Shown: positions 35,856 to 45,335, counted from the first letter of the stretch. The stretch is DNA of 64,000 nucleotides from CAYPHA01 sp964410215 (GCA_964410215.1 CAYPHA010000013.1:18872-82871), one strand, 5' to 3'. Numbers and translations are program-made. The notes: generated from the sequence alone by a model not told the origin.

Positions 35856-37754
35856 TTAAAGGTGCTTGCATATTATCAGAGTGATATCATCGGAGGGATT
35901 GGATGTTTTGGTAAACTGCTTGATACTGTAAATAATCTCTTCCTTGATCCGGTGAACGGATTCTTCACGGTTCCTGATGATAAGATCGGACAGACGCTTT
36001 TCGCCGAATTCTTCATCTTTCGCGTTTTGCGCTTCTGTAACACCGTCGGTGTAAGCAATCAGAAGATCGCCCGCTTTGAATGAAATATCCTCTTGGATAT
36101 ATTCCTGTTCCGGCAGAAATCCAAGAACGATGCCGCCTTTATTCAACGTCTGAACCGTACCGTCGGCTTTAAACAAAAGGGGCGGGTTATGTCCGGCATT
36201 GGTATACGTCATTTTTTCTTCCTGCGTATTGATAATGCAATAAAAGAACGTCGCATACTTACCGGGTATCGTTGTCTGGCACAACAGGTCATTCAATCGA
36301 TAGACCAGATCGCAGGTCGTTTTAAATATCTTGTTCTGGGTGCGTAATCCGGCCAGTATCAGGGACATCATCAGGGCGGCAGGGGCACCTTTTCCAGCGA
36401 CATCTCCGATAGCGAGACCAATACTGCCATCATTGAACTTTGTGATATCGTAGAGGTCCCCGCTGACGATTTTGCTGGGTATGTTTAAAGCGGTCATGCT
36501 CAGTTTGTCGACTCTTGGTATGTGATTCAGTAGAAGCCGCTGCTGAACCTTCCCGGCATGGATCAGTTCATGTTCAAACGCCTGTTTGGCTATTTTAATA
36601 TCCACCTGACGTGAATTATGGATCGCTATGGAAGCCTGGTTGGCAAAAAGGATGAGAATATCGACGCGATCTTCATTAAAAAAGGCGATCTGGTCGCTTT
36701 CCAGGCAGAGAACCCCAAGAACTTCCTTTTCGAAAATTAGCGGGATGGAAAGTTGCGACCGTGTTTCCTTGCGAATTTCATAATAATGCTCCGCCTGGCG
36801 CACATCACTGAGTACATCAATTTTCTTCGTTTTAACAACCCAGCCGCAGGCTCCCTGGCCCACCTTCATGTAGAGGTTTTTCATCAATGCACTGTCATAA
36901 CCGCGGCTGCTTGTGTTCAAAAGGTGTTTACCTCTGTGATCGAGCAGGAAAATGGCCGCTGCATCGAAGTCAACAATCGTCTTCAACGTGTCCAGGATAA
37001 AATCGAGGGTTTTCTTGGGGTCAATGGAAGCAAGTATTTTCTGACTCACTTCAATTATTTTCCGGGTTTCATAATTTTTCTTTTCCAGGTCAATTATTAG
37101 ACCGGCGCTTTCCAGCTTCAAGCCGGCTTTCTTTTGAATTTTCAAGAGCAGTTTACGTGTCGATTCATCCCGAAATACGGTCATTTTATCCGGATCGATC
37201 AGCAGAAAAGCGAAGATGAAATTATGACCATAAAAAGGGAGGAGCCGCCGGAGGCCGGCTTGCTGTAAAACCCCGATTTCTTCATCACTGAAGGGCCTTT
37301 CCCCGCATGCGATATCACCGTTCGAAACATCCGTCCCGGACATGAGCTCTTTGTTAAAGGCAGGGGTCAATTCGATTGTACTGTCGATATTTTCATAGTG
37401 GGAGAGATAGTACCGGGTATTTTCCAGGATGTAAAAAGCGTATGGCGTATCTCTGAATATTGCATGGAACGCTTCGAAGAGCAGCCGGGTGATTTCGTGA
37501 TAGCGGACGGCACTGTTCAGGTCATCGTTCAGGTTTTCAAGAATCCGGCGTGTCTCCGTCTGAATGAATATATATTTTTTAAACAGAATCCTTTCCAATC
37601 CGGCCCTTATCCCGTCGTGTATAAACATGACGATAAAAAGCAGGATAAAGGCCGCCGGCAGGATATGTTCACCGTAAAACAGACCGACATCCCCTAAGAT
37701 CAGGATGTAAACAATAAAAAGAATGCCATTGGTCAGCAGCTTCCTGAACGTCAA
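35856..37754 (-). CDS. GAF-domain PP2C/SpoIIE-family serine phosphatase
   Basis: 632 residues. Two or three membrane helices lie at residues 8-50, followed by a sensor-like region, a GAF domain at roughly 230-390 (KTLDFILDTLKTIVDFDAAAIFLLD) and a C-terminal PP2C-type domain. The latter has the metal-binding motifs SGDLYD, GDVAGKGAPAALMM, NAGHNPP, YTDGVTEAQ and SDDITLI. Such RsbU-like enzymes dephosphorylate anti-sigma antagonist proteins in partner-switching pathways. No antagonist or anti-sigma gene is next to it. Confidence 0.92.
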   Translation of the reverse strand: MTFRKLLTNGILFIVYILILGDVGLFYGEHILPAAFILLFIVMFIHDGIRAGLERILFKKYIFIQTETRRILENLNDDLNSAVRYHEITRLLFEAFHAIFRDTPYAFYILENTRYYLSHYENIDSTIELTPAFNKELMSGTDVSNGDIACGERPFSDEEIGVLQQAGLRRLLPFYGHNFIFAFLLIDPDKMTVFRDESTRKLLLKIQKKAGLKLESAGLIIDLEKKNYETRKIIEVSQKILASIDPKKTLDFILDTLKTIVDFDAAAIFLLDHRGKHLLNTSSRGYDSALMKNLYMKVGQGACGWVVKTKKIDVLSDVRQAEHYYEIRKETRSQLSIPLIFEKEVLGVLCLESDQIAFFNEDRVDILILFANQASIAIHNSRQVDIKIAKQAFEHELIHAGKVQQRLLLNHIPRVDKLSMTALNIPSKIVSGDLYDITKFNDGSIGLAIGDVAGKGAPAALMMSLILAGLRTQNKIFKTTCDLVYRLNDLLCQTTIPGKYATFFYCIINTQEEKMTYTNAGHNPPLLFKADGTVQTLNKGGIVLGFLPEQEYIQEDISFKAGDLLIAYTDGVTEAQNAKDEEFGEKRLSDLIIRNREESVHRIKEEIIYSIKQFTKTSNPSDDITLIICKHL

Positions 37755-37919
37755 AACGTATCTCCTTCATTGAAAATTCTAATTTAGAGAAAGGGACCAA
37801 CATTTACAATGCCGCTGATGAAAATATGTAATTACGGTTTCCTTTAATTTATTGTTTCGTTTTATTTTAATACGTATTTAAAAATTTGTTATGTTAGGGT
37901 ATGATTCAGAGGGAGACGG

Positions 37920-38486
37920 ATGGGCACCATTAAGCCTTGCTTGCCGGTCAAATTGTTCGCGGGAATCACGTACCGGCCGGCATTCGATATTGAATCCTTT
38001 ATNNNNNNNNNNATTCGTAATACACTGTCTGAGGAGCTGGGGGATACCGATTTCAGATCTGAAACATTCGCATTTTCAGCATTCACCAATTATTACGAGC
38101 AGGAAATGGGATCCGGTCTGGAAAAAGTATTCATCAGTTTTTCGGAACTCGTTATGCCGGATAAATTACCGGTGATTAAAACGCGCACCAATCGTCTGGA
38201 AAGCCGCTACACTTCCGGCAAAGGGCGTTCCGTCAACATTGATCCCGGTTACCTGACCATGGCGAAAGTGGTGCTGGCGACGACAAAAGATTACAGCCAC
38301 AGGATTTATCTGATGGATGGTATTTACGGCGATTTACACCTGACCTATTCGGGTAACTCTTATCAGAAGCAACCCTGGACGTACCCCGACTATCAGCAGC
38401 CGCCGTCCATCGTGTTTTTTAATCAGTTAAGAAAACTATACAGTCAGCAACTAGCAGGAGTAGAGATTGAAACAAACGACGTATAA
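37920..38486 (+). CDS. DUF4416 family protein
   Basis: 188 residues, spanning a 10-base N run that leaves the frame intact. MGTIKPCLPVKLFAGITY, FTNYYEQEMGSGLEK, KTRTNRLE, VNIDPGYLTMAKVVLATTKDY, HRIYLMDGIY and PWTYPDYQ match the DUF4416 family along its whole length. Function is unknown. It overlaps the purM start by about 20 bases, so expression is probably coupled to purine synthesis. Confidence 0.85.
   Translation: MGTIKPCLPVKLFAGITYRPAFDIESFXXXXIRNTLSEELGDTDFRSETFAFSAFTNYYEQEMGSGLEKVFISFSELVMPDKLPVIKTRTNRLESRYTSGKGRSVNIDPGYLTMAKVVLATTKDYSHRIYLMDGIYGDLHLTYSGNSYQKQPWTYPDYQQPPSIVFFNQLRKLYSQQLAGVEIETNDV
38003..38012. other. Assembly gap, 10 N
   Basis: Ten undetermined bases within the DUF4416 gene. 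The frame on both sides agrees across exactly ten bases, and the protein aligns to its family without a shift, so the estimated length is plausible. Confidence 0.95.
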
Positions 38487-39462
38487 AGAATCCGGTGTGG
38501 ATATCGAGAAGGGTGAACAGACTCTATCGGGAGCAAAAGAAATGATCCGTTCCACATTTACCCCGGGTGTTTTAAGCAATGTGGGCAGTTTCGGCGGATT
38601 GTTCGAACTCGATAAAAATGCCTATGATCAACCCGTCCTTGTATCCAGTACCGATGGCGTCGGGACAAAATTACGTGTCGCCGTTATGGCAGGAAAGCAC
38701 GATACGGTTGGCGAAGACCTTGTCAATCATTGTGTCAATGATATCGCCGTCCTGGGTGCAAAACCTCTTTTTTTTCTTGACTATTATGCGACGGCACACC
38801 TGGAAGACCAGGTGTTCCAGGCGGTCCTCTCCGGTTTCGCCAGAGGCTGCCGGGCATCAGGATGCGCCCTGATTGGCGGGGAAACGGCCGAAATGCCGGG
38901 AATATACCATGACGAAGATTATGACCTCTGCGGGACTATTGTCGGCATTGTCGACAAAAAGAATATCATTTCCGGTCAGGATATACAGAAGGGCGATGTG
39001 TTGATCGGTCTTGAATCCAATGGTCTGCATACAAACGGGTATTCCCTGGCACGGCATGTACTTTTTTCGAAATATACGGTCGAAGACAGGATTGACGAGC
39101 TGGGAGAAACGGTAGGAGACGCTCTTCTGCGTGTCCACCGCTGTTATCTGGAGCACATCCAGGGCGTCCTGCACCACAACGTGCATGGTATCGCCCACAT
39201 TACAGGCGGGGGTATCGTAGGAAACACATCCCGTCTTCTGCGCGAAGGATTATCCCTCAGGGTTGACTGGGATGCCTGGGACATACCGTCTGTTTTCAAT
39301 ATTATTCAGAGCATCGGCAACGTTCCGGAAAAAGATATGCGGCGTACATTCAATTTGGGTATCGGATTGATTTTAATCGTTTCAAAGCAGGATGCCGATG
39401 CGGCTTTAAAGTCGTTAGCCGCGTTTCCGGAAAAAAGTCTGGTCATCGGGGAAATTGTATAA
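38467..39462 (+). CDS. purM: Phosphoribosylformylglycinamidine cyclo-ligase
   Basis: 331 residues. It begins TYKESGVDIEKGEQ, followed by LVSSTDGVGTKL and GGETAEMPGIY, all hallmarks of PurM (AIR synthetase), which closes the imidazole ring in purine synthesis using ATP. The start is a TTG at 38467 with AGGAG six bases before it. It overlaps the DUF4416 gene. No other pur gene is in the window. Confidence 0.96.
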   Translation: MKQTTYKESGVDIEKGEQTLSGAKEMIRSTFTPGVLSNVGSFGGLFELDKNAYDQPVLVSSTDGVGTKLRVAVMAGKHDTVGEDLVNHCVNDIAVLGAKPLFFLDYYATAHLEDQVFQAVLSGFARGCRASGCALIGGETAEMPGIYHDEDYDLCGTIVGIVDKKNIISGQDIQKGDVLIGLESNGLHTNGYSLARHVLFSKYTVEDRIDELGETVGDALLRVHRCYLEHIQGVLHHNVHGIAHITGGGIVGNTSRLLREGLSLRVDWDAWDIPSVFNIIQSIGNVPEKDMRRTFNLGIGLILIVSKQDADAALKSLAAFPEKSLVIGEIV

Positions 39463-39479
39463 AAAGCGAAAACAATGGC

Positions 39480-39515
39480 TCCGGTGCTTGACTAACACCG
39501 GAACATTTATTTAAT
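39480..39515 (+). terminator. Possible terminator after purM
   Basis: TCCGGTG (39480-39486) and CACCGGA (39496-39502) form a 7-bp stem with a 9-nt loop. It is followed by a T-rich but interrupted tail (ACATTTATTTAATTAC). It is weaker than the other terminators in the window. Confidence 0.45.
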
Positions 39516-39560
39516 TACTTAGAGGTTACTCTCTGTTTTAATATCAGGAACGGAACAGAT

Positions 39561-40202
39561 ATGTTAGTAAACGGACTACTCATCCTGCTGATCAGCTATA
39601 TAATCGGATCGTTTCCAACGGCCATTCTGGCCGGTAAACTGCAGAAAAACATCGATATCCGTCAGCATGGCAGTGGTAATGCCGGCGCAACGAATGTATT
39701 GCGCGTCCTGGGATGGAAAACCGCCCTGATCGTTCTATTAATTGACATATTCAAAGGCTTTGTGCCGGTTTTCTGGATTCCGGGACTATTTTACGGCCCG
39801 GGAGAGACTTACTTCTATATGCAGGTTGTTGCCGCGGCGGCGGCGGTTGCAGGACATATATGGACTGTTTTTGCCGGTTTTAAAGGCGGAAAAGGGGTCG
39901 GCACGTCGGCCGGTGTCTTTCTCGGACTCGCTCCTATACCGCTTTTGTTTGCCCTGAGCATGTTCATCATCGTCGTCGCGATCTCACGTTATGTATCGCT
40001 TGGATCCATCCTCAGCGCACTGGTCTTCTTACTGGTCATAATTGCACAGAAATATATATTTGTAATAGACATTCCCGATCTTCTGTTTTACCTGGCCATA
40101 CTGATTGTCGTCTTGATCTGGTTTCTGCACCGGGCCAATATCAGGCGCCTGTTGTCGGGTACGGAGAACAAAATCGGATCCGGAAAAAAAACGACGGATT
40201 AA
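39561..40202 (+). CDS. plsY: Glycerol-3-phosphate acyltransferase PlsY
   Basis: 213 residues, polytopic membrane protein with about five to six spans. SGNAGATNVLRVLG and FKGGKGVGTSAGVF are the characteristic cytoplasmic loops. It transfers the acyl group from acyl phosphate (made by PlsX) to glycerol-3-phosphate. It is followed 39 bp later by gpsA, which makes its acceptor. Confidence 0.95.
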   Translation: MLVNGLLILLISYIIGSFPTAILAGKLQKNIDIRQHGSGNAGATNVLRVLGWKTALIVLLIDIFKGFVPVFWIPGLFYGPGETYFYMQVVAAAAAVAGHIWTVFAGFKGGKGVGTSAGVFLGLAPIPLLFALSMFIIVVAISRYVSLGSILSALVFLLVIIAQKYIFVIDIPDLLFYLAILIVVLIWFLHRANIRRLLSGTENKIGSGKKTTD

Positions 40203-40241
40203 TTACATCTTCAGAGAGTCAATTGGAAAGGTTGTGACAAT

Positions 40242-41243
40242 ATGAAAGTTGCCGTACTGGGTTCAGGAAGCTGGGGGACGACGCTTGCCCTCACGCTGCA
40301 GGATAACGGCCATTCTGTCTGCTGCTGGACAATCGAGGATTCGACGATACAAAATGTAAATGAAAAACGTGAAAATTCCCGTTATCTGCCCGGGGTGCCC
40401 ATACCGGAGGCTGTCCGTTTTACAAAAGATCTGCCTGAAACGGTGCATGATGCCGGGATGATTGTGTGTGCGGTACCTTCTCAGGTAACCAGGAAGGTCA
40501 TTCCTGAAGTCATTAAGGTTTTGAACCGCGGTAAACAGATATGGGTACCGGTTTCGAAAGGTATTGAAAACGATACCTATCTGCGTGTTTCGCAGGTCAT
40601 TCACCAGGTGGGCTCTGTTCCTGATGAAAACATCGTTGCACTGTCAGGGCCAAGCCACGCGGAAGAAGTAAGCCGTCATATACCGACCGTTGTGGTCGCA
40701 GCCTCCACCCGGCTTGAAAGCGCCAGGCTGGTTCAGGATGCATTCATAAATCATTATTTCAGAGTTTATGCCAGCGAGGATATCGTCGGTGTAGAGCTGG
40801 GCGGTGCTCTCAAGAATATCATTGCCCTGGCAGCGGGTATCTGCGATGGAGCCGGCTATGGTGACAATACAAAGGCGGCGCTGATAACCCGCGGCCTGGT
40901 TGAAATCAACCGTCTGGGGGTCGAGATGGGCGCCCGCAGCGATACATTTGCCGGACTCAGCGGGATGGGTGACCTCATTGTAACATGCATGAGCCGTCAT
41001 TCCCGGAACCGGTATGTAGGGGAACAGATAGGCAGAGGCCGTTCCCTCGATGATATTCTCGGGGAGATGGTGATGGTCGCCGAAGGAGTTAAAACCACGC
41101 TTTCCGCGTACGAAATTGCACAGGCGCGCAATGTTGAGATGCCTATCACGGAACAGGTATATCTGACCCTGTTCAAAAACAAGAAACCAGAGGATGCCCT
41201 GTATGATTTAATGACCCGGGCATCCAAGATTGAGGACTGGTAA
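40242..41243 (+). CDS. gpsA: Glycerol-3-phosphate dehydrogenase [NAD(P)+]
   Basis: 333 residues. The nucleotide loop VAVLGSGSWGTTLA lies at the N-terminus, SGPSHAEEV mid-protein, and the catalytic lysine in GGALKNIIALAAG. It reduces dihydroxyacetone phosphate to glycerol-3-phosphate for phospholipid synthesis. The plsY-gpsA pairing is common in bacteria. Confidence 0.96.
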   Translation: MKVAVLGSGSWGTTLALTLQDNGHSVCCWTIEDSTIQNVNEKRENSRYLPGVPIPEAVRFTKDLPETVHDAGMIVCAVPSQVTRKVIPEVIKVLNRGKQIWVPVSKGIENDTYLRVSQVIHQVGSVPDENIVALSGPSHAEEVSRHIPTVVVAASTRLESARLVQDAFINHYFRVYASEDIVGVELGGALKNIIALAAGICDGAGYGDNTKAALITRGLVEINRLGVEMGARSDTFAGLSGMGDLIVTCMSRHSRNRYVGEQIGRGRSLDDILGEMVMVAEGVKTTLSAYEIAQARNVEMPITEQVYLTLFKNKKPEDALYDLMTRASKIEDW

Positions 41244-41284
41244 ATAAATCATTTCTTTTTTGGGTATTTTTAAAGGAGGACGTC

Positions 41285-42124
41285 ATGATCAAATCAATCC
41301 TTTTACCCATTGATGGTTCGACATACACCGACGCGGTTATCAAATACGGCCGGTTTTTATCGGAAACATTCGGTGCGGTATTACGGATCTTGAGCGTTGT
41401 GGATATACGCCTTTATGACTGGAGTGTGGCCACTAATGCGGATAACTTTGTTCCGATTATGCCCCCGACCGGTTTCCAGGCGGAATCACAAAAAATGCAT
41501 GAAGAAAAAGCTGACCACGTCCTGGAAAAGGCAGGTAAACTCTTTCAGGCGAGCGGAACCAATTTTGAACTGATCAAAATAGCCGGCATTCCCGTGGAAG
41601 AAATCTGCAATTATGCAAAGAAGAGTGATATGGTCGTAATGGGTATTCGCGGAGAATACGAGCGATGGAGCGGAAAACTCCTTGGTGATACCGTGGAATC
41701 GGTATCCCGGCAGGTCAGTAAGCCGGTCATGCTTGTGGAAAAAGAGTTCGAGCCGTTCAGCCGCATCATCTGCGGTTATGACGGCAGTACACAGGCCAAT
41801 AAAGCGCTGCAGTTTGCAGCCTATATGAGCGACATCATGCAGGCCCCTCTGCAGGTCGTGACTGTGCTGGATAACGAAGAAGAGCGTAAAGCTATCCTGC
41901 AGGAAGCTGAACAATACCTTACGCCCTATGGTATCACGTTCCAGTTACGTCATGAATTTGGCGACCCTGATGAAATACTGGTCAATGTCACGAAGAACAC
42001 GGCAAGTCCAAGCCTTATGATTATTGGAAGTTATGGCCATTCGCGCATCCGTGAAGCAATCATCGGAAGCACAACCGTTCAGGTGATGCGGAATGCCCAC
42101 AAACCAATTCTACTCGCGAAATAA
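41285..42124 (+). CDS. Universal stress protein, tandem UspA domains
   Basis: 279 residues made of two Usp domains (about 1-150 and 155-279). The second carries the nucleotide-binding pattern G-2x-G-9x-G-S (GSYGHSRIREAIIGS). The first has a related but longer-spaced version (GIRGEYERWSGKLLGD), so ATP binding there is less certain. AAAGGAGG precedes the ATG. Specific role unknown. It is 22 bp before fbp. Confidence 0.9.
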   Translation: MIKSILLPIDGSTYTDAVIKYGRFLSETFGAVLRILSVVDIRLYDWSVATNADNFVPIMPPTGFQAESQKMHEEKADHVLEKAGKLFQASGTNFELIKIAGIPVEEICNYAKKSDMVVMGIRGEYERWSGKLLGDTVESVSRQVSKPVMLVEKEFEPFSRIICGYDGSTQANKALQFAAYMSDIMQAPLQVVTVLDNEEERKAILQEAEQYLTPYGITFQLRHEFGDPDEILVNVTKNTASPSLMIIGSYGHSRIREAIIGSTTVQVMRNAHKPILLAK

Positions 42125-42146
42125 GCCGCATCGTTAAGGAGGGGTG

Positions 42147-43157
42147 ATGAGCGGTAAAATTATAACACTGACACGTCATATCATTGAAGAACAGCGAAAA
42201 TATCCCTATGCAACCGGTGCGTTTACCGATCTGATGAACGATATCGCCTTTGCTGCCAAACTGATCTCTTACCATACCAACAAGGCCGGTCTGATGGGCG
42301 TTCTGGGGGAAACCGGCGATTTCAATGTGCAGGGAGAACGGGTAAAAAAACTGGATGTGTATGCCCATGAAACCATGGTCAAAGCCCTGGATCATGGTGG
42401 GCATTTATGTGTAATGGTCTCCGAAGAAGAGGAGGATCTTATTCCCATTCCGGAACAGTTTCCGCTGGGAAAGTATGTCTGCCTGTTTGATCCGCTGGAT
42501 GGTTCTTCCAATATCGATGCCAATGTCAGTGTGGGAACGATATTTTCGATTTACAGGAAAATCAGCCCCGAGGGGCGGCCGGGAACGATAGAGGATACCC
42601 TCCAGCCCGGTACAAAACAAATCTGTGCCGGTTATGTTATCTACGGCTCGAGCACCATGCTGGTCTATACGACAGGAAACGGCGTGCATGGCTTTACACT
42701 GGATCCCAGTTACGGTGAATTTGTGCTGTCCCATCCCAATATCAAGATGCCTGCAAAAGGTACCATTTACAGTGTCAATGAAAGCAATTACGATTACTGG
42801 GACGAGCCGGTTAAACGTTATATTCACTATGTAAAACAGACAGATGAGGCCACCGGCCGGCCGCTTAATTCGCGTTATATCGGTTCGATGGTCAGCGACG
42901 TTCATCGTAACCTGCTTTACGGGGGGATTTATCTTTATCCGGCAAGCACGAAAGCGCCCGAAGGGAAATTACGTTTAACCTATGAAGCAAATCCCATGGC
43001 TTATATCGTTGAACAGGCCGGTGGATACGCCAGTAACGGCAGAGAGCGCATAATGAATATAAAACCGGAATCTGTTCATCAACGGGTTCCGCTTTTTATC
43101 GGGCCTGAATATGACGTCAGACTGGTCGAAAAGTTTATCAGGGATCATACGTCATAA
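42147..43157 (+). CDS. fbp: Fructose-1,6-bisphosphatase class I
   Basis: 336 residues. LMGVLGETGDFNVQGE, the metal site FDPLDGSSNIDANVSVGTIF and YVGSMVSDVHRN-like RYIGSMVSDVHRNLLYGG are class I signatures. It dephosphorylates fructose 1,6-bisphosphate in gluconeogenesis. The ATG at 42147 is preferred over a GTG three bases earlier because GGAGG at 42138-42142 would sit too close to the latter. Confidence 0.96.
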   Translation: MSGKIITLTRHIIEEQRKYPYATGAFTDLMNDIAFAAKLISYHTNKAGLMGVLGETGDFNVQGERVKKLDVYAHETMVKALDHGGHLCVMVSEEEEDLIPIPEQFPLGKYVCLFDPLDGSSNIDANVSVGTIFSIYRKISPEGRPGTIEDTLQPGTKQICAGYVIYGSSTMLVYTTGNGVHGFTLDPSYGEFVLSHPNIKMPAKGTIYSVNESNYDYWDEPVKRYIHYVKQTDEATGRPLNSRYIGSMVSDVHRNLLYGGIYLYPASTKAPEGKLRLTYEANPMAYIVEQAGGYASNGRERIMNIKPESVHQRVPLFIGPEYDVRLVEKFIRDHTS

Positions 43158-43197
43158 CAATTCATATCCATATGAAAATGCTGACACTTAGAAAGGG

Positions 43198-43226
43198 TTG
43201 ACCGTTAATAGCGCCGTGTTTATATT
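43198..43226 (+). promoter_or_regulatory. Promoter of asnS
   Basis: TTGACC (43198-43203), a 17-base spacer and TATATT (43221-43226) lie in the 123-bp gap after fbp. The predicted start near 43233 leaves a leader of about 48 bases with AGGAA shortly before the ATG. Confidence 0.55.
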
Positions 43227-43280
43227 TAACCCGGTAAGACATTCACTGGAATTATTTATTATTTAGGAATTTGGATATTT

Positions 43281-44576
43281 ATGGCTTCAGAAATTAAAAT
43301 TGCTGATGTGGGAAACTATGAAGACCGGGAAGTTATCATCAGAGGCTGGCTCTATAATAAACGGTCAAGCGGCAAATTGCGTTTTCTCCTGGTGCGTGAT
43401 GGCTCACAGACCATACAGTGTGTGGTTTTTAAGGGAAATGTTTCGGAAGAATCTTTCCAAAACGCAACGGATATTACTCAGGAAAGCTCCCTGGTGGTAA
43501 CGGGTACGGTGAGTAAAGACGAACGTTCGCCGATCGGTTATGAAATACAGGTGAATGAAATTGAAATCGTCCAGATGGCGGATGAATACCCGATTACAAA
43601 AAAAGATCATGGTGTTGATTTTCTGATGGATAACCGCCATCTCTGGCTGCGATCATCGCGACAACATGCGATTTTACGCATTCGCCATGAAATTATACGT
43701 TCCGCAAGGGAATACTTCGATTCCAATGATTTTGTTCTGATCGATACCCCTATTTTTACACCCAATGCCGCGGAAGGGACCACGACCTTATTCGAAACAG
43801 AATATTTCGGTTCGAGTGCCTATCTGACGCAAAGCGGGCAGCTTTATGGCGAAGCGGCCGCCATGGCTTTTGGTAAAATATACTGTTTCGGTCCGACCTT
43901 CCGTGCCGAAAAATCCAAAACCCGCCGGCATCTGACGGAATTCTGGATGATCGAACCCGAAGTCGCCTATTTTGACCTGAACGACGACATGCAACTTGCC
44001 GAAGAGTTTGTTAGCCATATCGTTCAGAGTGTTCTTAAGAATCGTAAACAGGAACTTGAGATCATTGAAAGGGATACGTCAAAACTCGAAAATGTGAAGG
44101 CGCCGTTTCCAAAAATTCATTATAAAGAAGCTGTCGACATACTCCGAAAAGAGAATCCGGATTTTGTCGATGGCGCTGATTTTGGCGGCGGGGATGAGAC
44201 CATCATATCGGAAAAATTCGATAAGCCGGTTATTGTGCATCATTATCCTGCAGCAATCAAGGCGTTTTATATGAAACGAGATCCGGAAGAGCCCGAATAT
44301 GCGCTTGCCATGGATATGCTGGCACCGGAAGGATACGGAGAGATAATCGGCGGATCACAGCGTGAAGATGACCATGATGTCCTGCTGGAGCGTATAAGGG
44401 AGCATAAACTTCCGGAAGAAGCGTTTCAGTGGTATCTTGATATTCGTAAATACGGCAGCGTACCGCATGCCGGCTTCGGACTGGGAATTGAACGGACTGT
44501 GGCCTGGATTTGCGGGCTGAAGCACGTCAGGGAAACCATACCATTCCCGCGTCTAATGCAACGGATTTATCCGTAA
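43281..44576 (+). CDS. asnS: Asparaginyl-tRNA synthetase
   Basis: 431 residues. An OB-fold anticodon-binding domain occupies about 1-105 (VIIRGWLYNKRSSGKLRFLLVRDG). The class II core follows, with FRAEKSKTRRHLTEFWMIEPE as motif 2 and GFGLGIERTVAWICG as motif 3. The short spacing and motif 2 fit AsnRS rather than AspRS. It charges tRNA-Asn directly. A LOG-like gene follows 14 bp later. Confidence 0.95.
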   Translation: MASEIKIADVGNYEDREVIIRGWLYNKRSSGKLRFLLVRDGSQTIQCVVFKGNVSEESFQNATDITQESSLVVTGTVSKDERSPIGYEIQVNEIEIVQMADEYPITKKDHGVDFLMDNRHLWLRSSRQHAILRIRHEIIRSAREYFDSNDFVLIDTPIFTPNAAEGTTTLFETEYFGSSAYLTQSGQLYGEAAAMAFGKIYCFGPTFRAEKSKTRRHLTEFWMIEPEVAYFDLNDDMQLAEEFVSHIVQSVLKNRKQELEIIERDTSKLENVKAPFPKIHYKEAVDILRKENPDFVDGADFGGGDETIISEKFDKPVIVHHYPAAIKAFYMKRDPEEPEYALAMDMLAPEGYGEIIGGSQREDDHDVLLERIREHKLPEEAFQWYLDIRKYGSVPHAGFGLGIERTVAWICGLKHVRETIPFPRLMQRIYP

Positions 44577-44590
44577 GAGGGATCTCTGTC

Positions 44591-45043
44591 ATGCCGATGC
44601 CATTACTGGGTGTAATCGGGGCGAATCAATGTGATGCTTTGGTCAGGGACACGGCCTTCCATGTCGGAAAACAGATTGCCCTTCGTGGCTATGGCATGGT
44701 ATGCGGAGGGCTTGGAGGTGTCATGGAAGCAGCTGCCGAGGGCTGCCGGTCGAACGGTGGTCTGACGGTCGGTATCATTCCTCAGGACGAGCCTGAACAT
44801 GCGAATCCTTTTATTTCGATTGTGATTCCAACGGGAATGGGTATTATGCGTAATCTGCTGGTTGTTCGTTCGGCAGCCGGTCTGGTTGCGGTTGATGGTA
44901 AATATGGCACGCTTTCTGAACTGGCATTTGCTCTGCAGCTTGGCAAGCCTGTCGTCGGGGTCGGTACCTGGAATGTATCGGAAGACGTTCAACAGTTTGA
45001 CGATCCGGTCACAGCTGTAAACTATTTGATCGATTTGTTATGA
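44591..45043 (+). CDS. TIGR00725/LOG-like family protein
   Basis: 150 residues from ATG 44591. The frame is open further upstream inside asnS, but GAGGG about ten bases before 44591 and the family start (PLLGVIGAN) decide it. GMVCGGLGGVMEAAAEGC and PTGMGIMRNLLVVRSAAGLVAVDGKYGTLSELA mark a Rossmann-like fold related to lysine decarboxylase-like/LOG proteins. The exact PGGxGTxxE motif of cytokinin-activating LOG reads DGKYGTLSE. Function unknown. It overlaps acyP by 4 bases. Confidence 0.85.
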   Translation: MPMPLLGVIGANQCDALVRDTAFHVGKQIALRGYGMVCGGLGGVMEAAAEGCRSNGGLTVGIIPQDEPEHANPFISIVIPTGMGIMRNLLVVRSAAGLVAVDGKYGTLSELAFALQLGKPVVGVGTWNVSEDVQQFDDPVTAVNYLIDLL

Positions 45044-45315
45044 AAATTGCTGTTCAGGTCCTTGTTAAAGGAAGAGTGCAGGGCGTCGGATATCGCTGGT
45101 TTGCCTGTCAGAATGCAACGGAGCGCGACATAACAGGTTATGTCCGGAACCTGTCGAACGGCGATGTTGAAGTCTATGCCGAGGGTGAAGAGGAAGACGT
45201 GGAGGATTTCGCCGGTCAGTTGCAAAAAGGACCGGCATTTTGCCGGGTAACGGAATGTATTTTGAACCGCATGCCACCGGAAAACAAATATTCGGATTTT
45301 AACGTTCGATATTAA
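45040..45315 (+). CDS. acyP: Acylphosphatase
   Basis: 91 residues, standard. VKGRVQGVGYRWFACQNA carries the catalytic Arg, and GYVRNLSNGDVEVYAEG the catalytic Asn region. It hydrolyses acyl phosphates such as carbamoyl, acetyl or 1,3-bisphosphoglycerate phosphate. Coupled to the upstream gene by ATGA. A role clearing acetyl phosphate alongside ackA is possible but not shown. Confidence 0.93.
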   Translation: MKIAVQVLVKGRVQGVGYRWFACQNATERDITGYVRNLSNGDVEVYAEGEEEDVEDFAGQLQKGPAFCRVTECILNRMPPENKYSDFNVRY

Positions 45316-45335
45316 GAAACAGGGGAGAACCGCTG

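Noticed and set aside
37755..37919. Divergent promoter pair between the phosphatase and DUF4416 genes
   Set aside because: The AT-rich gap must hold promoters, but no -35/-10 pair stood out clearly enough on either strand to place one.
44510..44590. Upstream extension of the LOG-like gene into asnS
   Set aside because: It would overlap the asnS catalytic motif 3 by 67 bases; the ATG at 44591 has a ribosome-binding site and the family start.
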